Source of the DNA: Dehalococcoidia bacterium
GTDB taxonomy: Bacteria > Chloroflexota > Dehalococcoidia > Tepidiformales > Tepidiformaceae
Reading direction: 5' to 3'
Assembly (NCBI GenBank): GCA_020847985.1
Contig: JADLBC010000028.1
Span: 1 to 56,441, forward strand
Length of the DNA: 56,441 nt
Of this stretch, positions 1 through 8,485 are shown piece after piece. The first letter of the stretch is position 1, and each line of letters begins with the position of its first letter. The translations under genes and the position numbers were made by a program. Under the pieces are notes generated by a model. That model was given only the letters and a program-made list of their open reading frames with translations, searched no databases and had not been told where the DNA came from.

Positions 1-44
1 ACGCCCAGGAGCATCTTCGCCTGTCGTTCGTTCCGGCCGCGCAT
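1..44 (-). CDS. Transposase, N-terminal 14 codons only (runs off the window)
   Basis: An ATG at 44-42 on the minus strand is preceded by a strong ribosome binding site (GGGGAGGTG, five bases before the start). It opens a frame reading MRGRNERQAKMLLG before the window ends. Starts of the form MRG...xxMLxxV are common in DUF772/DDE transposases of the IS1182/IS5 group. Only the start is visible, so neither catalytic residues nor completeness can be judged. The IS-like end at 103-122 supports the call. Confidence 0.45.
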   Translation of the reverse strand, partial: MRGRNERQAKMLLG

Positions 45-122
45 CGAGACACCTCCCCCTTCGAGAGGCATGATCCTCCATCCAGACCCTTCAGCCGATC
101 CCTTTTTTCAGCACCCTGCTAA
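1..122 (-). mobile_element. End of an insertion sequence (IS1182/IS5-like), cut by the window edge
   Basis: The left edge contains the start of a leftward transposase-like gene (up to position 44). A T-run followed by CAGCACCCTGCTAA lies at 103-122; on the minus strand it reads TTAGCAGGGTGCTGAAAAAA. That resembles the GCTGAAAAA-type terminal inverted repeats of IS1182/IS5-group elements, from memory of the family. If correct, the element ends about 22 bp beyond the pdxS stop codon, next to a short AACAGCT direct repeat (121-134). The other end lies outside the window, so the family assignment is tentative. Confidence 0.5.
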
Positions 123-144
123 CAGCTAACAGCTCGACCGCGCC

Positions 145-1032
145 CTACCACCCGCGGCCGGCCATGAGCTGCTCCTTCGGCAGCGAGGCGACGCTCAGGC
201 CCGGCATTGCTTTCCCGAGGCCCGTGCTGATGCGCGCGAGCACCTCCGGGTCCTGGTAATGCGTCGTCGCTTCGACGATCGCCTTCGCCACGAGCGGCGG
301 ATTCTCCGACTTGAAGATGCCTGAGCCCACGAACACGCCGTCGGCGCCGAGGCGCATCATCAGTGCCGCGTCCGCGGGCGTCGCCACGCCACCGGCGGCG
401 AAATTCACGACGGGCAGCCGGCCTTCCTTCTTCACCTGCTGAACCAGGTGCAGGGGCGCCTGCAACTCCTTCGCGACCGTGTACAGCTCGTCGTCGGGCA
501 TGTTCTGCAGGCGGCGAATCTCGTCCTGCACGGCCCGCATGTGGCGCACCGCCTCGACGATATCGCCCGTGCCGGCTTCACCCTTCGTACGGATCATCGC
601 CGCGCCCTCGCCGATGCGCCGCAGCGCCTCCCCGAGATTCCGGCAGCCGCACACGAACGGCACCTTGAACGCGTGCTTATCGATGTGGTGGGTTTCGTCG
701 GCCGGCGTGAGCACTTCCGACTCGTCGATGTAGTCGATGCCCAGCGCCTGCAGGATGTCGGCCTCGACGAAGTGGCCGATGCGGGCCTTCGCCATGACCG
801 GGATGGTGACGGCTTCGATGATCCCCTGGATCATCTCCGGGTCGCTCATGCGCGCCACGCCACCGTCCTTGCGGATGTCCGAAGGCACCCGCTCCAGCGC
901 CATCACGGCGCACGCCCCGGCCTCCTCCGCGATCTTCGCGTGCTCGGGCGTGACCACGTCCATGATCACGCCGCCCTTCAGCATCTGCGCGAGCCCGACC
1001 TTCACGGCCCACGTCCCCGTCGTCTGCGTCAC
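145..1032 (-). CDS. pdxS: Pyridoxal 5'-phosphate synthase, synthase subunit PdxS
   Basis: PdxS condenses ribose 5-phosphate, glyceraldehyde 3-phosphate and ammonia into pyridoxal 5'-phosphate, as a cytosolic dodecamer fed ammonia by PdxT. The 295-residue length is normal. Family residues are present: Asp25 in VIMDVV, Lys82 in VMAKARIGH (imine-forming lysine) and Lys150 in [10 protein letters not shown] (second lysine). The phosphate-binding glycine loops FAAGGVAT and FVGSGIFKS are intact. The start is a GTG preceded by GGAGGG five bases upstream. An IS-like end sits just after the stop. The partner pdxT is not adjacent but about 50 kb away (51627-52235), whereas most genomes keep the two together. 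Confidence 0.97.
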   Translation of the reverse strand: MTQTTGTWAVKVGLAQMLKGGVIMDVVTPEHAKIAEEAGACAVMALERVPSDIRKDGGVARMSDPEMIQGIIEAVTIPVMAKARIGHFVEADILQALGIDYIDESEVLTPADETHHIDKHAFKVPFVCGCRNLGEALRRIGEGAAMIRTKGEAGTGDIVEAVRHMRAVQDEIRRLQNMPDDELYTVAKELQAPLHLVQQVKKEGRLPVVNFAAGGVATPADAALMMRLGADGVFVGSGIFKSENPPLVAKAIVEATTHYQDPEVLARISTGLGKAMPGLSVASLPKEQLMAGRGW

Positions 1033-1136
1033 TGCGTCCCTCCGGCTCCCCCTGGTGGTGAATAACCAGTCTAGTGCGCGCGCGCTGTTATGGGGGAGTG
1101 ATGTTCGCCATCGCCCCGGCCATTCAGCGAGGGTGA

Positions 1137-1394
1137 CCGGGTTGCGCCCGGACGGAGCCCTCGATCATCTTCTATGACACGAGCTTCGGAGCGCTGTCTC
1201 TCTCCGCCCAATTTGGGATCGCGCGTCACGAGTTCGGCCATACGCTGGGTATGGTGGACCACAATAACAACAGCACCTGCTCGAACTATGTCGGAATGAT
1301 GGGTACGAATCCCTGCCTATGTAATAGCTTCTCGATTACCTGCGCCGAGCGACGCACGGTTAACGCCATACATGATCGGAACTGGCCATGCTGA
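1137..1394 (+). pseudogene. Remnant of a metzincin-type zinc protease (C-terminal part)
   Basis: The frame with codons starting at 1137 is open until TGA at 1392-1394 and encodes about 85 residues. It contains HEFGHTLGMVDH, coded at 1227-1262. This is the extended HExxHxxGxxDH-type zinc site of metzincins/matrixins, with a downstream Met-rich stretch (GMMGTNPC) in the place of the Met-turn. A stop codon at 1134-1136 and the lack of any upstream start mean the N-terminal part is missing or out of frame. It is best read as a decayed gene fragment. It overlaps the next broken gene by 23 bases, and both lie close to an IS-like end. Confidence 0.6.
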
Positions 1395-2098
1395 CCTCAT
1401 CTCACGCCTCCGTTCGCACGCCCCGCCCGGGTGCGAACCGCGCCCTTGCCCGGTTTGTCGCCGGATCGCGGGCGGCATCGCGGTGATCGTGGCGTTTGTG
1501 GTCATCGGCAGCCGGGTGGCCGGGCAGTCCGCGAACGAACGCGTCATCGCCACGCTCCCCGATGCCGAGATCGCTGACTACGCCCCGTCGCTCTGGGCCC
1601 TGGCCGAGAGCGTGGAAGCTGCTCGTCGCCGCATCCGACGCGGTGGTGATCGGCCGCGTCACCTCGACTTCGTTCGCACTGGAAGACCGCGAGTTCACCT
1701 CCGGAACGCACTCCTTCGGCGACCTGACGGCCCAACTCCGCATCACCGCCGCGCTGAAGGGCGACACACGGGCGGCGGGCACCCTGGAAGTCCGCCAGTT
1801 CGCCCACGCCTTCAACGGCAAGCTCCTCATCGAGGACAAGAATCCGCCGCTTGAGGAGGGCCAGGCGTACCTCCTCTTCCTCGTCCGGGACTCCGCCACA
1901 GGCGTGCTCCGCGTGGGCGACCCCTTCATCCAGCAGGTCATCGACGGCCGCGTGTATTGGGCCGGCGCGAAACCGCATCTCCAGGCGAACGATCCGGGTG
2001 CTCGCCCGATCGGCAACGACCCGCGCGACCCGCTGATGGCCTTCTGGGGGCTCACCGTCGAGCAAGCCGCCGCACTCGTCCGCGCCGCCGTCCGCTGA
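1372..2098 (+). pseudogene. Secreted/membrane-anchored protein broken by a frameshift
   Basis: Two reading frames join into one plausible protein. The frame from ATG 1372 gives an N-terminal hydrophobic segment (GGIAVIVAFVVIGSRVAGQ) and continues to SLWALAES. Near 1611-1618 the sense moves to the next frame, which continues KLLVAASDAVVIGRV and ends at 2098 with WGLTVEQAAALVRAAVR. The phrase 'SLxxLxxxSDxVVxGRV' is typical of exported beta-barrel-like domains of unknown function. The shift sits in GTGGAAGCTG and could be a real mutation or a sequence error. No function is claimed. The start is uncertain. Confidence 0.5.
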
Positions 2099-2125
2099 GG
2101 CCGCCTGCCGGGGTAGACTCCGCCC

Positions 2126-2698
2126 ATGGCCGACAGCGAACGCATCTCCTGGTACCCCATCGCCCCCCGCGAGGACCTCTCGCCCGAGGCGCGCGCCCTC
2201 TTCGAACAGCTCGACCAGAAGCTCGGCTTCGTCCCCAACGTCTTCCTCGCCTTCGCCTGGAAGGGCCCCCGCTTCGACAAATGGCGCGCGCACTTCGACG
2301 ACCTCATGCAGCCCACCCCTGGCCTGGGCAAGGCCGAGCGCGAGATGATCTCCGTCGCCGTCTCCATGCGAAATGGCTGCCTCTACTGCCTCGTCGCCCA
2401 CGGCTTCGCCGTTCGCGCCCTCCTCAAGGACCCCGTGAAGGGCGACCGCGTCACCTTCGATTACCACCGCGCGGGCCTCAGCGCACGGCACATCGCGATG
2501 CTCGATTACGCCGTCAAGGTCACCGAAGCCCCCGCCACCTGCACCGAAGCCGATATCGAAGCCCTTCGCGCCCACGGCTTCGAGGACGGCGACACCTGGG
2601 ACATCGCCGAGGTCGCCGCCATGTTCAACTTCACGAACCGCCTCGCCTCCGCCACGGGCATGATCCCGAACCCCGAGTACCACGCCATGGCGCGCTGA
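2126..2698 (+). CDS. AhpD-like / carboxymuconolactone decarboxylase-family peroxidase-related protein
   Basis: This 190-residue protein belongs to the CMD/AhpD fold, in the subgroup often called uncharacterised peroxidase-related enzymes. The family signature is RNGCLYCLVAH near residue 90: a CxxC pair with a histidine four residues on, the redox site of AhpD. The flanking text (LSPEARALFEQLDQKLGFVPNVF at the N-terminus, NFTNRLASATGMIPNPEY at the C-terminus) fits the same subgroup. A role in thiol-dependent peroxide removal is likely but the substrate is unknown. It stands alone with short gaps on either side. Confidence 0.85.
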   Translation: MADSERISWYPIAPREDLSPEARALFEQLDQKLGFVPNVFLAFAWKGPRFDKWRAHFDDLMQPTPGLGKAEREMISVAVSMRNGCLYCLVAHGFAVRALLKDPVKGDRVTFDYHRAGLSARHIAMLDYAVKVTEAPATCTEADIEALRAHGFEDGDTWDIAEVAAMFNFTNRLASATGMIPNPEYHAMAR

Positions 2699-2758
2699 TC
2701 CCCGGCTGCGTGCCACGGGGGACTTGCAGAACATTCGTTCTAGAGGCAAGCTCCCCGC

Positions 2759-2950
2759 ATGGCCTGCGAACACCCCGGCGAAGAGCGCCAGCGCGTCTAC
2801 CACGGCACCGCATCGCCCCTGGCCGACCGCCAGCTCTGCGGCCTCTGCGGCGAAATCGTCTACCTGGCGCCCGACGCCGCTACCCTTCGCGCCCCCGCCG
2901 ACGTCGTCACCCGCTACCGCGCGCCCGAGCCCCTTCGCCGCTACGCCTGA
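2759..2950 (+). CDS. Small hypothetical protein with a possible zinc-binding CxxC
   Basis: This is a 63-residue frame with the codon bias of its neighbours. It carries CEH near the start and LCGLCG in the middle, a pattern that could form a small zinc site (C, H, CxxC). No family is recognised. There is no strong ribosome binding site directly upstream. Support rests on composition, on its fit into a gap between same-strand genes, and on the cysteine arrangement. Confidence 0.5.
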   Translation: MACEHPGEERQRVYHGTASPLADRQLCGLCGEIVYLAPDAATLRAPADVVTRYRAPEPLRRYA

Positions 2951-3029
2951 GCCTGCACGAGCCCGCCCGCTCCCGTACGATGAGTCCACTGGCGCCGGCC
3001 ACGCACGCCGCCGCCGCGGGAGCAGCACC

Positions 3030-3251
3030 ATGGGACGCGAGGAAATCGCCGCACTCATCGCCATCCTCCAGGCACAGCTCGAACAGGGCACCAGCGGCGT
3101 CGCCATCGGCACCTGGAAAATCGGCTACGAAAAGAAGCGGAATGCCTTCGTCTTCGATAAGTGCGAGAACGAGGGCTACTGCGAAGAGCGCCCCGCCGTC
3201 GTCGCCGCCGATGGCAGCGTCATCGATCCCGGCGGCCCCCTCTTCGGCTAA
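3030..3251 (+). CDS. Small hypothetical protein
   Basis: A 73-residue frame starts at ATG 3030 (MGREEIAALIAILQAQLEQG...) and ends PGGPLFG. The open frame extends further upstream, but that part looks like noise and lacks a usable start context. The N-terminal 20 residues look like one amphipathic helix, followed by a WKIGYEKKRNAFVFDKC segment with two cysteines. No known family is recognised. A small hairpin (CCGGC-TTTTC-GCCGG) just after the stop could end the transcript. Confidence 0.55.
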   Translation: MGREEIAALIAILQAQLEQGTSGVAIGTWKIGYEKKRNAFVFDKCENEGYCEERPAVVAADGSVIDPGGPLFG

Positions 3252-3451
3252 ATCATCCGCGATTACCGGCTTTTCGCCGGCGGCATGTCGGCAGCGATGC
3301 CCCGCCGCGGTATTCCCATGCGAGCCCAAACGCCGCGCTCGTTACGGACACGCAACGTCCCGGCCACTTGTTGCCCGCGTTATGGCTCCTCACCACGCCA
3401 CCCCGTGCCGATACCTAAGGTGCTTACTACCAAAGCGAAGGTGCGTGCGCC

Positions 3452-4405
3452 ATGGCCGTAGCTGAACTGAACCGCATCCTCCGTGTCCTCGTCGTCGATC
3501 CGATGCCCGATACCGGCCGGAACCTCCGCGACCTTTTCACCGGCCAGGACGAGTTCCGCTTCCAATCCGCTCGCGATATCGCCGATGCGGCCGGCACCCT
3601 CACGGCCGGCGCCTACGATGCCGCCATCGTCGATGCCGGCGTCTGGGCGGACGACCGCAACGGCTTCGCCCGCGCCGTCCGCGACGACCATCCCGATGTC
3701 GCCATCATCCTCCTCACCAGCGGCGACAACCCCCGCGAGATGCTCCCCTCCCTCAAGCTCGGCGCCCACGACTTCGTCTGCCGCGCAGGCCTCGATCGCG
3801 ACCAGCTTGCCGCCCGCATCCTCGCCGCCGTCGAAGAGGCGCGCGCCGTCCGCCGCCGCGACACCATGGTCCGCTGGCTCGAACGCGAAGCCCGCATCGA
3901 CCATCTCACCGGTCTTTTCAATCGCCGTGCCTTCGATGAGCAGCTGCGCGACGTCTGCACCGCCGCCCGTATAGCCGAAATGCCCGTCGCCCTCATCGTC
4001 ATCGATATCGAAGGCACCCGCGTCGTCAACGAAGCCCATGGCCACGAAGCCGGCGATAGCATGATCCGGCGCGCCGCCAGCGGCATCGCCCGCACCCTTC
4101 GCGCCGCCGATTTCGCCGCCCGCATCGGCGGCGACGACTTTGCCGTGATCATCGAAAACGCCGACCTCGAAATCGGCCGCCGCATCGCCCGCCGCATCGC
4201 CCACGAAGTCGAACGGCTCAACGCCACCGAATGGGACGGCGAAATCCCCGTCACCCTCACCTTCGGCGTCGTCTCCGGACTCGGCTGCGATGCCGGCGAA
4301 CTCGTCGATGCCGGCGACGCCCAACTCGCATCAAGCCAGCACATTCGCCCCGTGGTCACCGAACTCCGCTGGCGGGAGGAATCTCATGGACCGTCCGTCG
4401 CCTGA
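3452..4405 (+). CDS. Receiver-like domain plus GGDEF diguanylate cyclase-type domain
   Basis: The 317-residue protein has an N-terminal receiver-like domain (about 10-130) with Asp16, a candidate phospho-acceptor Asp61 in YDAAIVDAG, Thr89 and Lys102. A GGDEF domain follows from about 148 (DHLTGLFNRRAFDEQL). The active-site loop reads RIGGDDF (GGDDF at 226-230): Asp stands where the family normally has Glu, so cyclase activity is plausible but not certain. No inhibitory RxxD site is seen. It overlaps the next gene by 20 bases, which encodes a second, degenerate GGDEF protein, so the two are probably translated together and may act as a pair. Confidence 0.85.
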   Translation: MAVAELNRILRVLVVDPMPDTGRNLRDLFTGQDEFRFQSARDIADAAGTLTAGAYDAAIVDAGVWADDRNGFARAVRDDHPDVAIILLTSGDNPREMLPSLKLGAHDFVCRAGLDRDQLAARILAAVEEARAVRRRDTMVRWLEREARIDHLTGLFNRRAFDEQLRDVCTAARIAEMPVALIVIDIEGTRVVNEAHGHEAGDSMIRRAASGIARTLRAADFAARIGGDDFAVIIENADLEIGRRIARRIAHEVERLNATEWDGEIPVTLTFGVVSGLGCDAGELVDAGDAQLASSQHIRPVVTELRWREESHGPSVA

Positions 4406-5150
4406 CCCGCGCGCGCATCGCGCTCCGTTCGTCTCACGCCTTGGGCCGGTCACGCTTGGGGTCCTGGGCGCCTCCGCCACCGTCGTCACCTTCGGGCCGA
4501 AAGAGCCACTGGCCGCGGCCGGCATCGCCGTGCTTTTTGGCTTCGCCGCCACCGTGAGCGAGTGGTCCGCGCGGGCCCGTGCCCACTCCATGGCCGAACA
4601 GATGGCCGCCGCCCACGTTGAAACCGTCGACCCGGAATCCGGCATGCTCAACGGCCGCATGTTCCGCGACATCCTCGAACGCGAAATCGCCCGCAGCATC
4701 CGCTACGGCGACCGCGCCGCGCTGGCCATTTTCGAGGTCACGACCGCGAACTTCCGGCCCTCGCGCCCCGGCGAAAAGCCGCCGTCCTACGGCGAGCATG
4801 TCGCCCAGGTCTTCGCGCGCATCGCCCGCCGGTCCGATGTCGTGCTCCGCCTCGATACGAACCGCTTCGCCGTCGTGCTCTCCGAATGCGACCGCGATGG
4901 CGCCGCCCTCTTCGTCTACCGCATGCGCACCCAGCTTTCCATGGGCGCCTATGCCCGGAACGACGACGGCAGCAGCATCTATGCACGCGCCATCGGCGGC
5001 TGCGTCCAATGGGCGCCCGAATTCACCGATGCTCGCTCCTACGTCGATGCCGCCTTCGCCGACCTGGAGCGGAATCGCCGGGAAATCCAATCCGAGGAAG
5101 CCCGCTTCCGCGCGCACCCGAATTCGCCCCGCGAAGGCAAGGTCGCCTGA
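4386..5150 (+). CDS. Membrane protein with a degenerate GGDEF domain
   Basis: The 254-residue protein starts at ATG 4386, chosen because GGGAGGA sits about seven bases upstream. Two hydrophobic stretches (about 20-35 and 42-57) form a short membrane anchor. The cytoplasmic part begins like a GGDEF domain (DPESGMLNGRMFRDILEREI, 82-101) and keeps its length and fold pattern. Where GGDEF should be it has DTNRF (157-161), so it should not make c-di-GMP. It may regulate or bind the partner encoded just upstream, whose gene it overlaps by 20 bases. A strong hairpin (5180-5209) follows. Confidence 0.7.
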   Translation: MDRPSPDPRAHRAPFVSRLGPVTLGVLGASATVVTFGPKEPLAAAGIAVLFGFAATVSEWSARARAHSMAEQMAAAHVETVDPESGMLNGRMFRDILEREIARSIRYGDRAALAIFEVTTANFRPSRPGEKPPSYGEHVAQVFARIARRSDVVLRLDTNRFAVVLSECDRDGAALFVYRMRTQLSMGAYARNDDGSSIYARAIGGCVQWAPEFTDARSYVDAAFADLERNRREIQSEEARFRAHPNSPREGKVA

Positions 5151-5179
5151 GCCAGGCAAAACCACAGAGGCACCCGCGA

Positions 5180-5209
5180 AAGAGCCCGCTCAACCCGGCG
5201 CGGGCTCTT
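5180..5209. terminator. Hairpin between convergent genes, probably bidirectional terminator
   Basis: Ten-base arms AAGAGCCCGC (5180-5189) and GCGGGCTCTT (5200-5209) are perfectly complementary around a 10-base loop. The site lies between the GGDEF-like gene (ends 5150, plus strand) and the SRAP gene (ends 5227, minus strand). T residues follow on both strands (TTCGTTGT one way, CTTTC the other), so it can serve both. Confidence 0.75.
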
Positions 5210-5226
5210 CGTTGTCTCGGCCGGTC

Positions 5227-5922
5227 CTAGAGCAGCCGCGGCGCGACCGGGTCCGGCGTGAGCACGCCCGCGTCGTCGTTCGCTACCGAGTTCACCCGCT
5301 TCGAAACCGCCGTGGCGATGAGCGCGCGCGCGGGCGGTGGCGCCAGCAGCCGGTGCAGCTGCTCCGAAGGCGTCGTCGCGAACATCCAGCGGCTCGCCGC
5401 ATCCTCATCCAGCACCACCGGCATCCGGTCGTGGAACGGCGCCATCGTCTCGTTCGCCACCGTCGTCACCACCGTGAACGTCCGCTGCCATTCGCCGGGC
5501 TTCGGTTGCCACGATTCGTACAGCCCCGCCATGAGCAGGACGCCGCCGTCGGGCCGGTGGAACCAGAACGGCTGCCGGTCGGTCTTCGGCCCGGTCCATT
5601 CGTAGAAGCCGTCCGCGGGCACGATGCAGCGGCGCTTCTGGAACGCCTCGCGGAAGGCGGGGCGCGCCGCCAGCGTCTCGGCCCGGGCGTTGATCTGCCG
5701 CGCCGCCATCGAGGCATCCTTCGCCCACGAATTCACGAGCCCCCAGCGCGCCGCCACCAGTTCGCGCCCCTCGTCCTTGATGCGAACGATGTAATACGGG
5801 TCCGTGGGCGCGATGTTGTACCGCGGCCGGAACTCCGCGTGGTCGAGTTCCTCCACGGGCACGCCCAGTTCATCCGCGAGCAGCGTCGCGTCGGCGTAGG
5901 TCATGGTCATCCGGCCACACAT
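5227..5922 (-). CDS. SOS response-associated peptidase (SRAP/YedK/HMCES family)
   Basis: SRAP proteins bind abasic sites in single-stranded DNA and cross-link to them through the N-terminal cysteine, protecting forks from strand breaks. The 231-residue protein starts MCGRM, so Cys2 is placed for exposure after Met removal. Other family motifs are present: RPRYNIAPT (about 32-40), INARAET, GFYEW with the conserved Glu, and HDRMPV with the conserved His. It is the last gene of a leftward run after purE. No SOS box was identified. Confidence 0.93.
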   Translation of the reverse strand: MCGRMTMTYADATLLADELGVPVEELDHAEFRPRYNIAPTDPYYIVRIKDEGRELVAARWGLVNSWAKDASMAARQINARAETLAARPAFREAFQKRRCIVPADGFYEWTGPKTDRQPFWFHRPDGGVLLMAGLYESWQPKPGEWQRTFTVVTTVANETMAPFHDRMPVVLDEDAASRWMFATTPSEQLHRLLAPPPARALIATAVSKRVNSVANDDAGVLTPDPVAPRLL

Positions 5923-5954
5923 GGGGATAGTCTGACGGCCGCCGCGGCGCCTGC

Positions 5955-6458
5955 CTACTCCCCGGCGAACTTCGCCCGCACGGCTGCGTCCTTCTCCGCC
6001 ACCATCGCCTCAAGGCTCGCCTGGAACGCGCTCATCGCCGCCCGCAGGTCCGGGTCCGAAGCGCCCAGGATGCGCACGGCCATCAGCCCCGCGTTACGCG
6101 CCCCGCCGATGGCCATGGTCGCCACCGGCACCCCGGCCGGCATCTGCACGATCGAAAGCAGCGAATCCAGCCCGGCCGTGTGCTGGAGCGGCACGGGCAC
6201 GCCGATCACGGGCAGCGGCGTCATCGAAGCCACCATCCCCGGCAGGTGCGCCGCGCCCCCCGCCCCCGCGATGATCACCCGCAGGCCACGCCCGGTCGCT
6301 GCGCGGGCGTACTCCAGCATCCCCGCCGGGGTGCGGTGCGCCGAGACCACCCGCACTTCATGCGCCACCCCGAACTCGCGCAGCACGTCCGCGGCGGCCT
6401 GCATCACCGCCAGGTCCGAATCGCTCCCCATGATGATGCCGACGATCGGGTCTGCCAC
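5955..6458 (-). CDS. purE: 5-(carboxyamino)imidazole ribonucleotide mutase PurE
   Basis: PurE moves the carboxyl group of N5-CAIR to make CAIR in purine synthesis, acting with PurK. The 167-residue length is usual for class I PurE. The N-terminal [13 protein letters not shown] phosphate-binding loop is intact, as are [10 protein letters not shown] and the [12 protein letters not shown] loop. It follows purK on the same strand with an 18-base gap, giving a purK-purE order that fits the class I two-step route. Confidence 0.97.
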   Translation of the reverse strand: MADPIVGIIMGSDSDLAVMQAAADVLREFGVAHEVRVVSAHRTPAGMLEYARAATGRGLRVIIAGAGGAAHLPGMVASMTPLPVIGVPVPLQHTAGLDSLLSIVQMPAGVPVATMAIGGARNAGLMAVRILGASDPDLRAAMSAFQASLEAMVAEKDAAVRAKFAGE

Positions 6459-6476
6459 GCTGCCTCCGGGAACGCC

Positions 6477-7631
6477 TCAGGCGGGTTCGCCCACGAGGAT
6501 AGCCGCGGCGCGATCTGCACGCTCGCGAACCTCGCTCACGTCCTCGCCAAGCGCCGTCACATGCCCCAGTTTCCGTCCCGGGCGCGGGCCCTTGCCATAC
6601 AGGTGCACATGGACGCCCGGCACCGCCAGCGCCCGCGGCAGGTTCGCGCGCGGGTCACCCCCGGACGCCCCACCGACGACGTTGACCGTCACCACCGCCG
6701 GTGCCGCCGGCGCCGTGCTGCCCAGCGGCCAATCGAGTACCGCCCGCACGTGGTTTTCGAACTGCGAGGTCACACACCCCTCGATCGTGTGGTGCCCCGA
6801 GTTATGCGGCCGTGTCGCGATTTCGTTCACGAGCACGTCGCCGCCCTTCGCCACAAACAGCTCCACCGCCATGATCCCCGTCACCCCGATCCCGTCCGCG
6901 ATGCGCTCGGCGATATTCCGCGCGTGGGCCGCCACCGAGGGGTCGATCGGCGCGGGCGAAACCAGCTCCCGGCACATCCCATCGGCCTGCACGGTTTCGA
7001 CCACGGGGTACACGACGCTTTCGCCGCCGGGCCGCCGCGCGATGAGCACCGCCACCTCTCGCTCCAGCTCCACCATCGCCTCCGCGAACAGCCGCAACCC
7101 GCCGGCCGAGCCCTCCGCGACCACGCGCGCCGCATCCTCGGGCGACCGCGCGACCCACACGCCACGGCCGTCATAGCCGCCGCGCGCCGCCTTGATGACC
7201 ACCGGCCAGCCGCCGTGGTCCGTGGCGAACGCCGCGACATCCTCGGCCGTCGCGACCACCGCGTGCGCTGGCACCGGCAGCCCGAGCGCGCCGAACTGCT
7301 CCCGCTGCCACAGCTTGTCCTGCGCGAACCGCATCGCCGCCGGCGAGGGCCGCAGCACGTGCCCCTCACCCGCCAGCTTCTCCAGCAGTTCCGGCGGCGC
7401 CAGTTCGTGGTCGAAGGTCACGACGTCGCACCCCGCCGCGAACCGCCGCAGCGCCTCAAGGTCCGTATGGCTTCCGATTTCGACATCCGCGCTCACCAGT
7501 GCGGCGCCGTCGTCCGCACGCTCCGAAAGCACCCGCAGCGTCACCCCCAGCGGGATCGCCGCCTGGTAGGTCATGCGCGCGAGTTGCCCGCCGCCGACCA
7601 TCCCCAGCCGCGGCACCGGCGACTCACTCAC
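6477..7631 (-). CDS. purK: 5-(carboxyamino)imidazole ribonucleotide synthase PurK
   Basis: PurK is an ATP-grasp enzyme that carboxylates AIR with bicarbonate and ATP to N5-CAIR, the substrate of PurE. The 384-residue protein starts near MSESPVPRLGMVGGGQLARM with the expected GGGQL loop. It carries VVIKAARGGYDGRGVWV of the ATP-grasp domain and NEIATRPHNSGHHTIEGC, the family's metal/substrate site. It overlaps the upstream winged-helix gene by eight bases and is followed directly by purE, so the three are probably cotranscribed. Confidence 0.96.
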   Translation of the reverse strand: MSESPVPRLGMVGGGQLARMTYQAAIPLGVTLRVLSERADDGAALVSADVEIGSHTDLEALRRFAAGCDVVTFDHELAPPELLEKLAGEGHVLRPSPAAMRFAQDKLWQREQFGALGLPVPAHAVVATAEDVAAFATDHGGWPVVIKAARGGYDGRGVWVARSPEDAARVVAEGSAGGLRLFAEAMVELEREVAVLIARRPGGESVVYPVVETVQADGMCRELVSPAPIDPSVAAHARNIAERIADGIGVTGIMAVELFVAKGGDVLVNEIATRPHNSGHHTIEGCVTSQFENHVRAVLDWPLGSTAPAAPAVVTVNVVGGASGGDPRANLPRALAVPGVHVHLYGKGPRPGRKLGHVTALGEDVSEVRERADRAAAILVGEPA

Positions 7632-7902
7632 CGAGCAAATTCAGCAGCGCGCCCACCTGGCTGCGCTCTTCGACCGGGTGCCGAAAAGGGAGGTCATCGT
7701 GCACCTGGTAGGCGTTTCGCCGGCCCACGCGTTCGCGGCTGAGGTACCCGGCATCCACCAGGTCCGCCACGATGCGCTGGGTGGCCCGCTCCGTGATGCC
7801 CACGGCCGCGGCAACATCCCGCAGCCGTACGTTCGGGTCGCGCGCGATGCAGAGCAGCACGTGCGCGTGGTTCGTGAGGAAGGTCCATTCCTGCGTCGGC
7901 AT
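7624..7902 (-). CDS. Winged-helix transcriptional regulator (MarR-like)
   Basis: The conserved part reads WTFLTNHAHVLLCIARDP, then LRDVAAAVGITERATQRIVA (helix-turn-helix) and GYLSRERVGRRNAYQVH (wing). This is a compact family of single-domain winged-helix proteins common in high-GC bacteria. The ATG at 7902 gives 92 residues and matches where such proteins start. The frame stays open to 8049, so a longer N-terminus is possible. It overlaps purK by eight bases, so it may be cotranscribed with purKE; its targets are unknown. Confidence 0.75.
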   Translation of the reverse strand: MPTQEWTFLTNHAHVLLCIARDPNVRLRDVAAAVGITERATQRIVADLVDAGYLSRERVGRRNAYQVHDDLPFRHPVEERSQVGALLNLLGE

Positions 7903-8056
7903 CCGCGATGGCACCCGTGCGGCGGTGGAGTTCGTGTCCCGCGTGAAGCCGTCATTATGCGTGAGCACCTTCCCGGTGTCTCGCGCGCCCCGCATCCACG
8001 CCTGCCCAGGCCCGGGAGGACGAAACCGGAGAAGGCGCGCGAACGCCATCAGAGCC

Positions 8057-8485
8057 CTACCGCGGCTTGCCCCAGTGCCACCACGTCACGCGCCCCGGCG
8101 TGATGACCATCAGCGCCGTCTCCTCCAGTGCCATGGCGTGGTACTGGCGATATCGCCCGCGCAGCGCGGTCAGCGCCTCGGGCCAGTCTCCTCCGCGCAT
8201 CAGCGCCGCCGCCGTCCCCTCCACGCGTACCCACGCGAGCTTCGTCCAGTCGTCGTCATAGCGGTCGGCGAGCAGGGTGACGCGCGGGTCGCGGGCGATG
8301 TCCCGGAAGCGCGCGAGTGCGCCCCGCCGCTTCGGCTTCTGGTCGTGCGAAATCACCACGCGGCCATCCACGGCGGCGAAACACACCGGCACCATGCGCG
8401 GCCGTCCGTCCTCCGCGATGGTCGCAAGGTGCGCGACGCGGCACTCTTCCAGCAGCGCCGCCGCCTCGGGTTCGAAGCCCGCCAT
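8057..8485 (-). CDS. PPOX-class (F420/FMN split-barrel) protein, Rv0121-like
   Basis: The 142-residue protein fits the pyridoxamine 5'-phosphate oxidase-like split barrel, close to the Rv0121-type group usually listed as F420-dependent. Matching segments are CRVAHLATIAEDGRPRMVPV, ISHDQKPKR, VTLLADRYDDDWTKLAWVRV and the C-terminal VTWWHWGKPR. The start at 8485 shares its A with the stop of the upstream dehydrogenase gene (TGATG), so the two are coupled. An LLM family oxidoreductase (38924-39760) elsewhere in the window also hints at F420 use. The substrate is unknown. Confidence 0.85.
   Translation of the reverse strand: MAGFEPEAAALLEECRVAHLATIAEDGRPRMVPVCFAAVDGRVVISHDQKPKRRGALARFRDIARDPRVTLLADRYDDDWTKLAWVRVEGTAAALMRGGDWPEALTALRGRYRQYHAMALEETALMVITPGRVTWWHWGKPR

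Noticed and set aside
4579..7176. 865-residue plus-strand frame across GGDEF-like, SRAP and pur genes
   Set aside because: Ser/Pro/Arg-rich shadow frame over well-identified genes.
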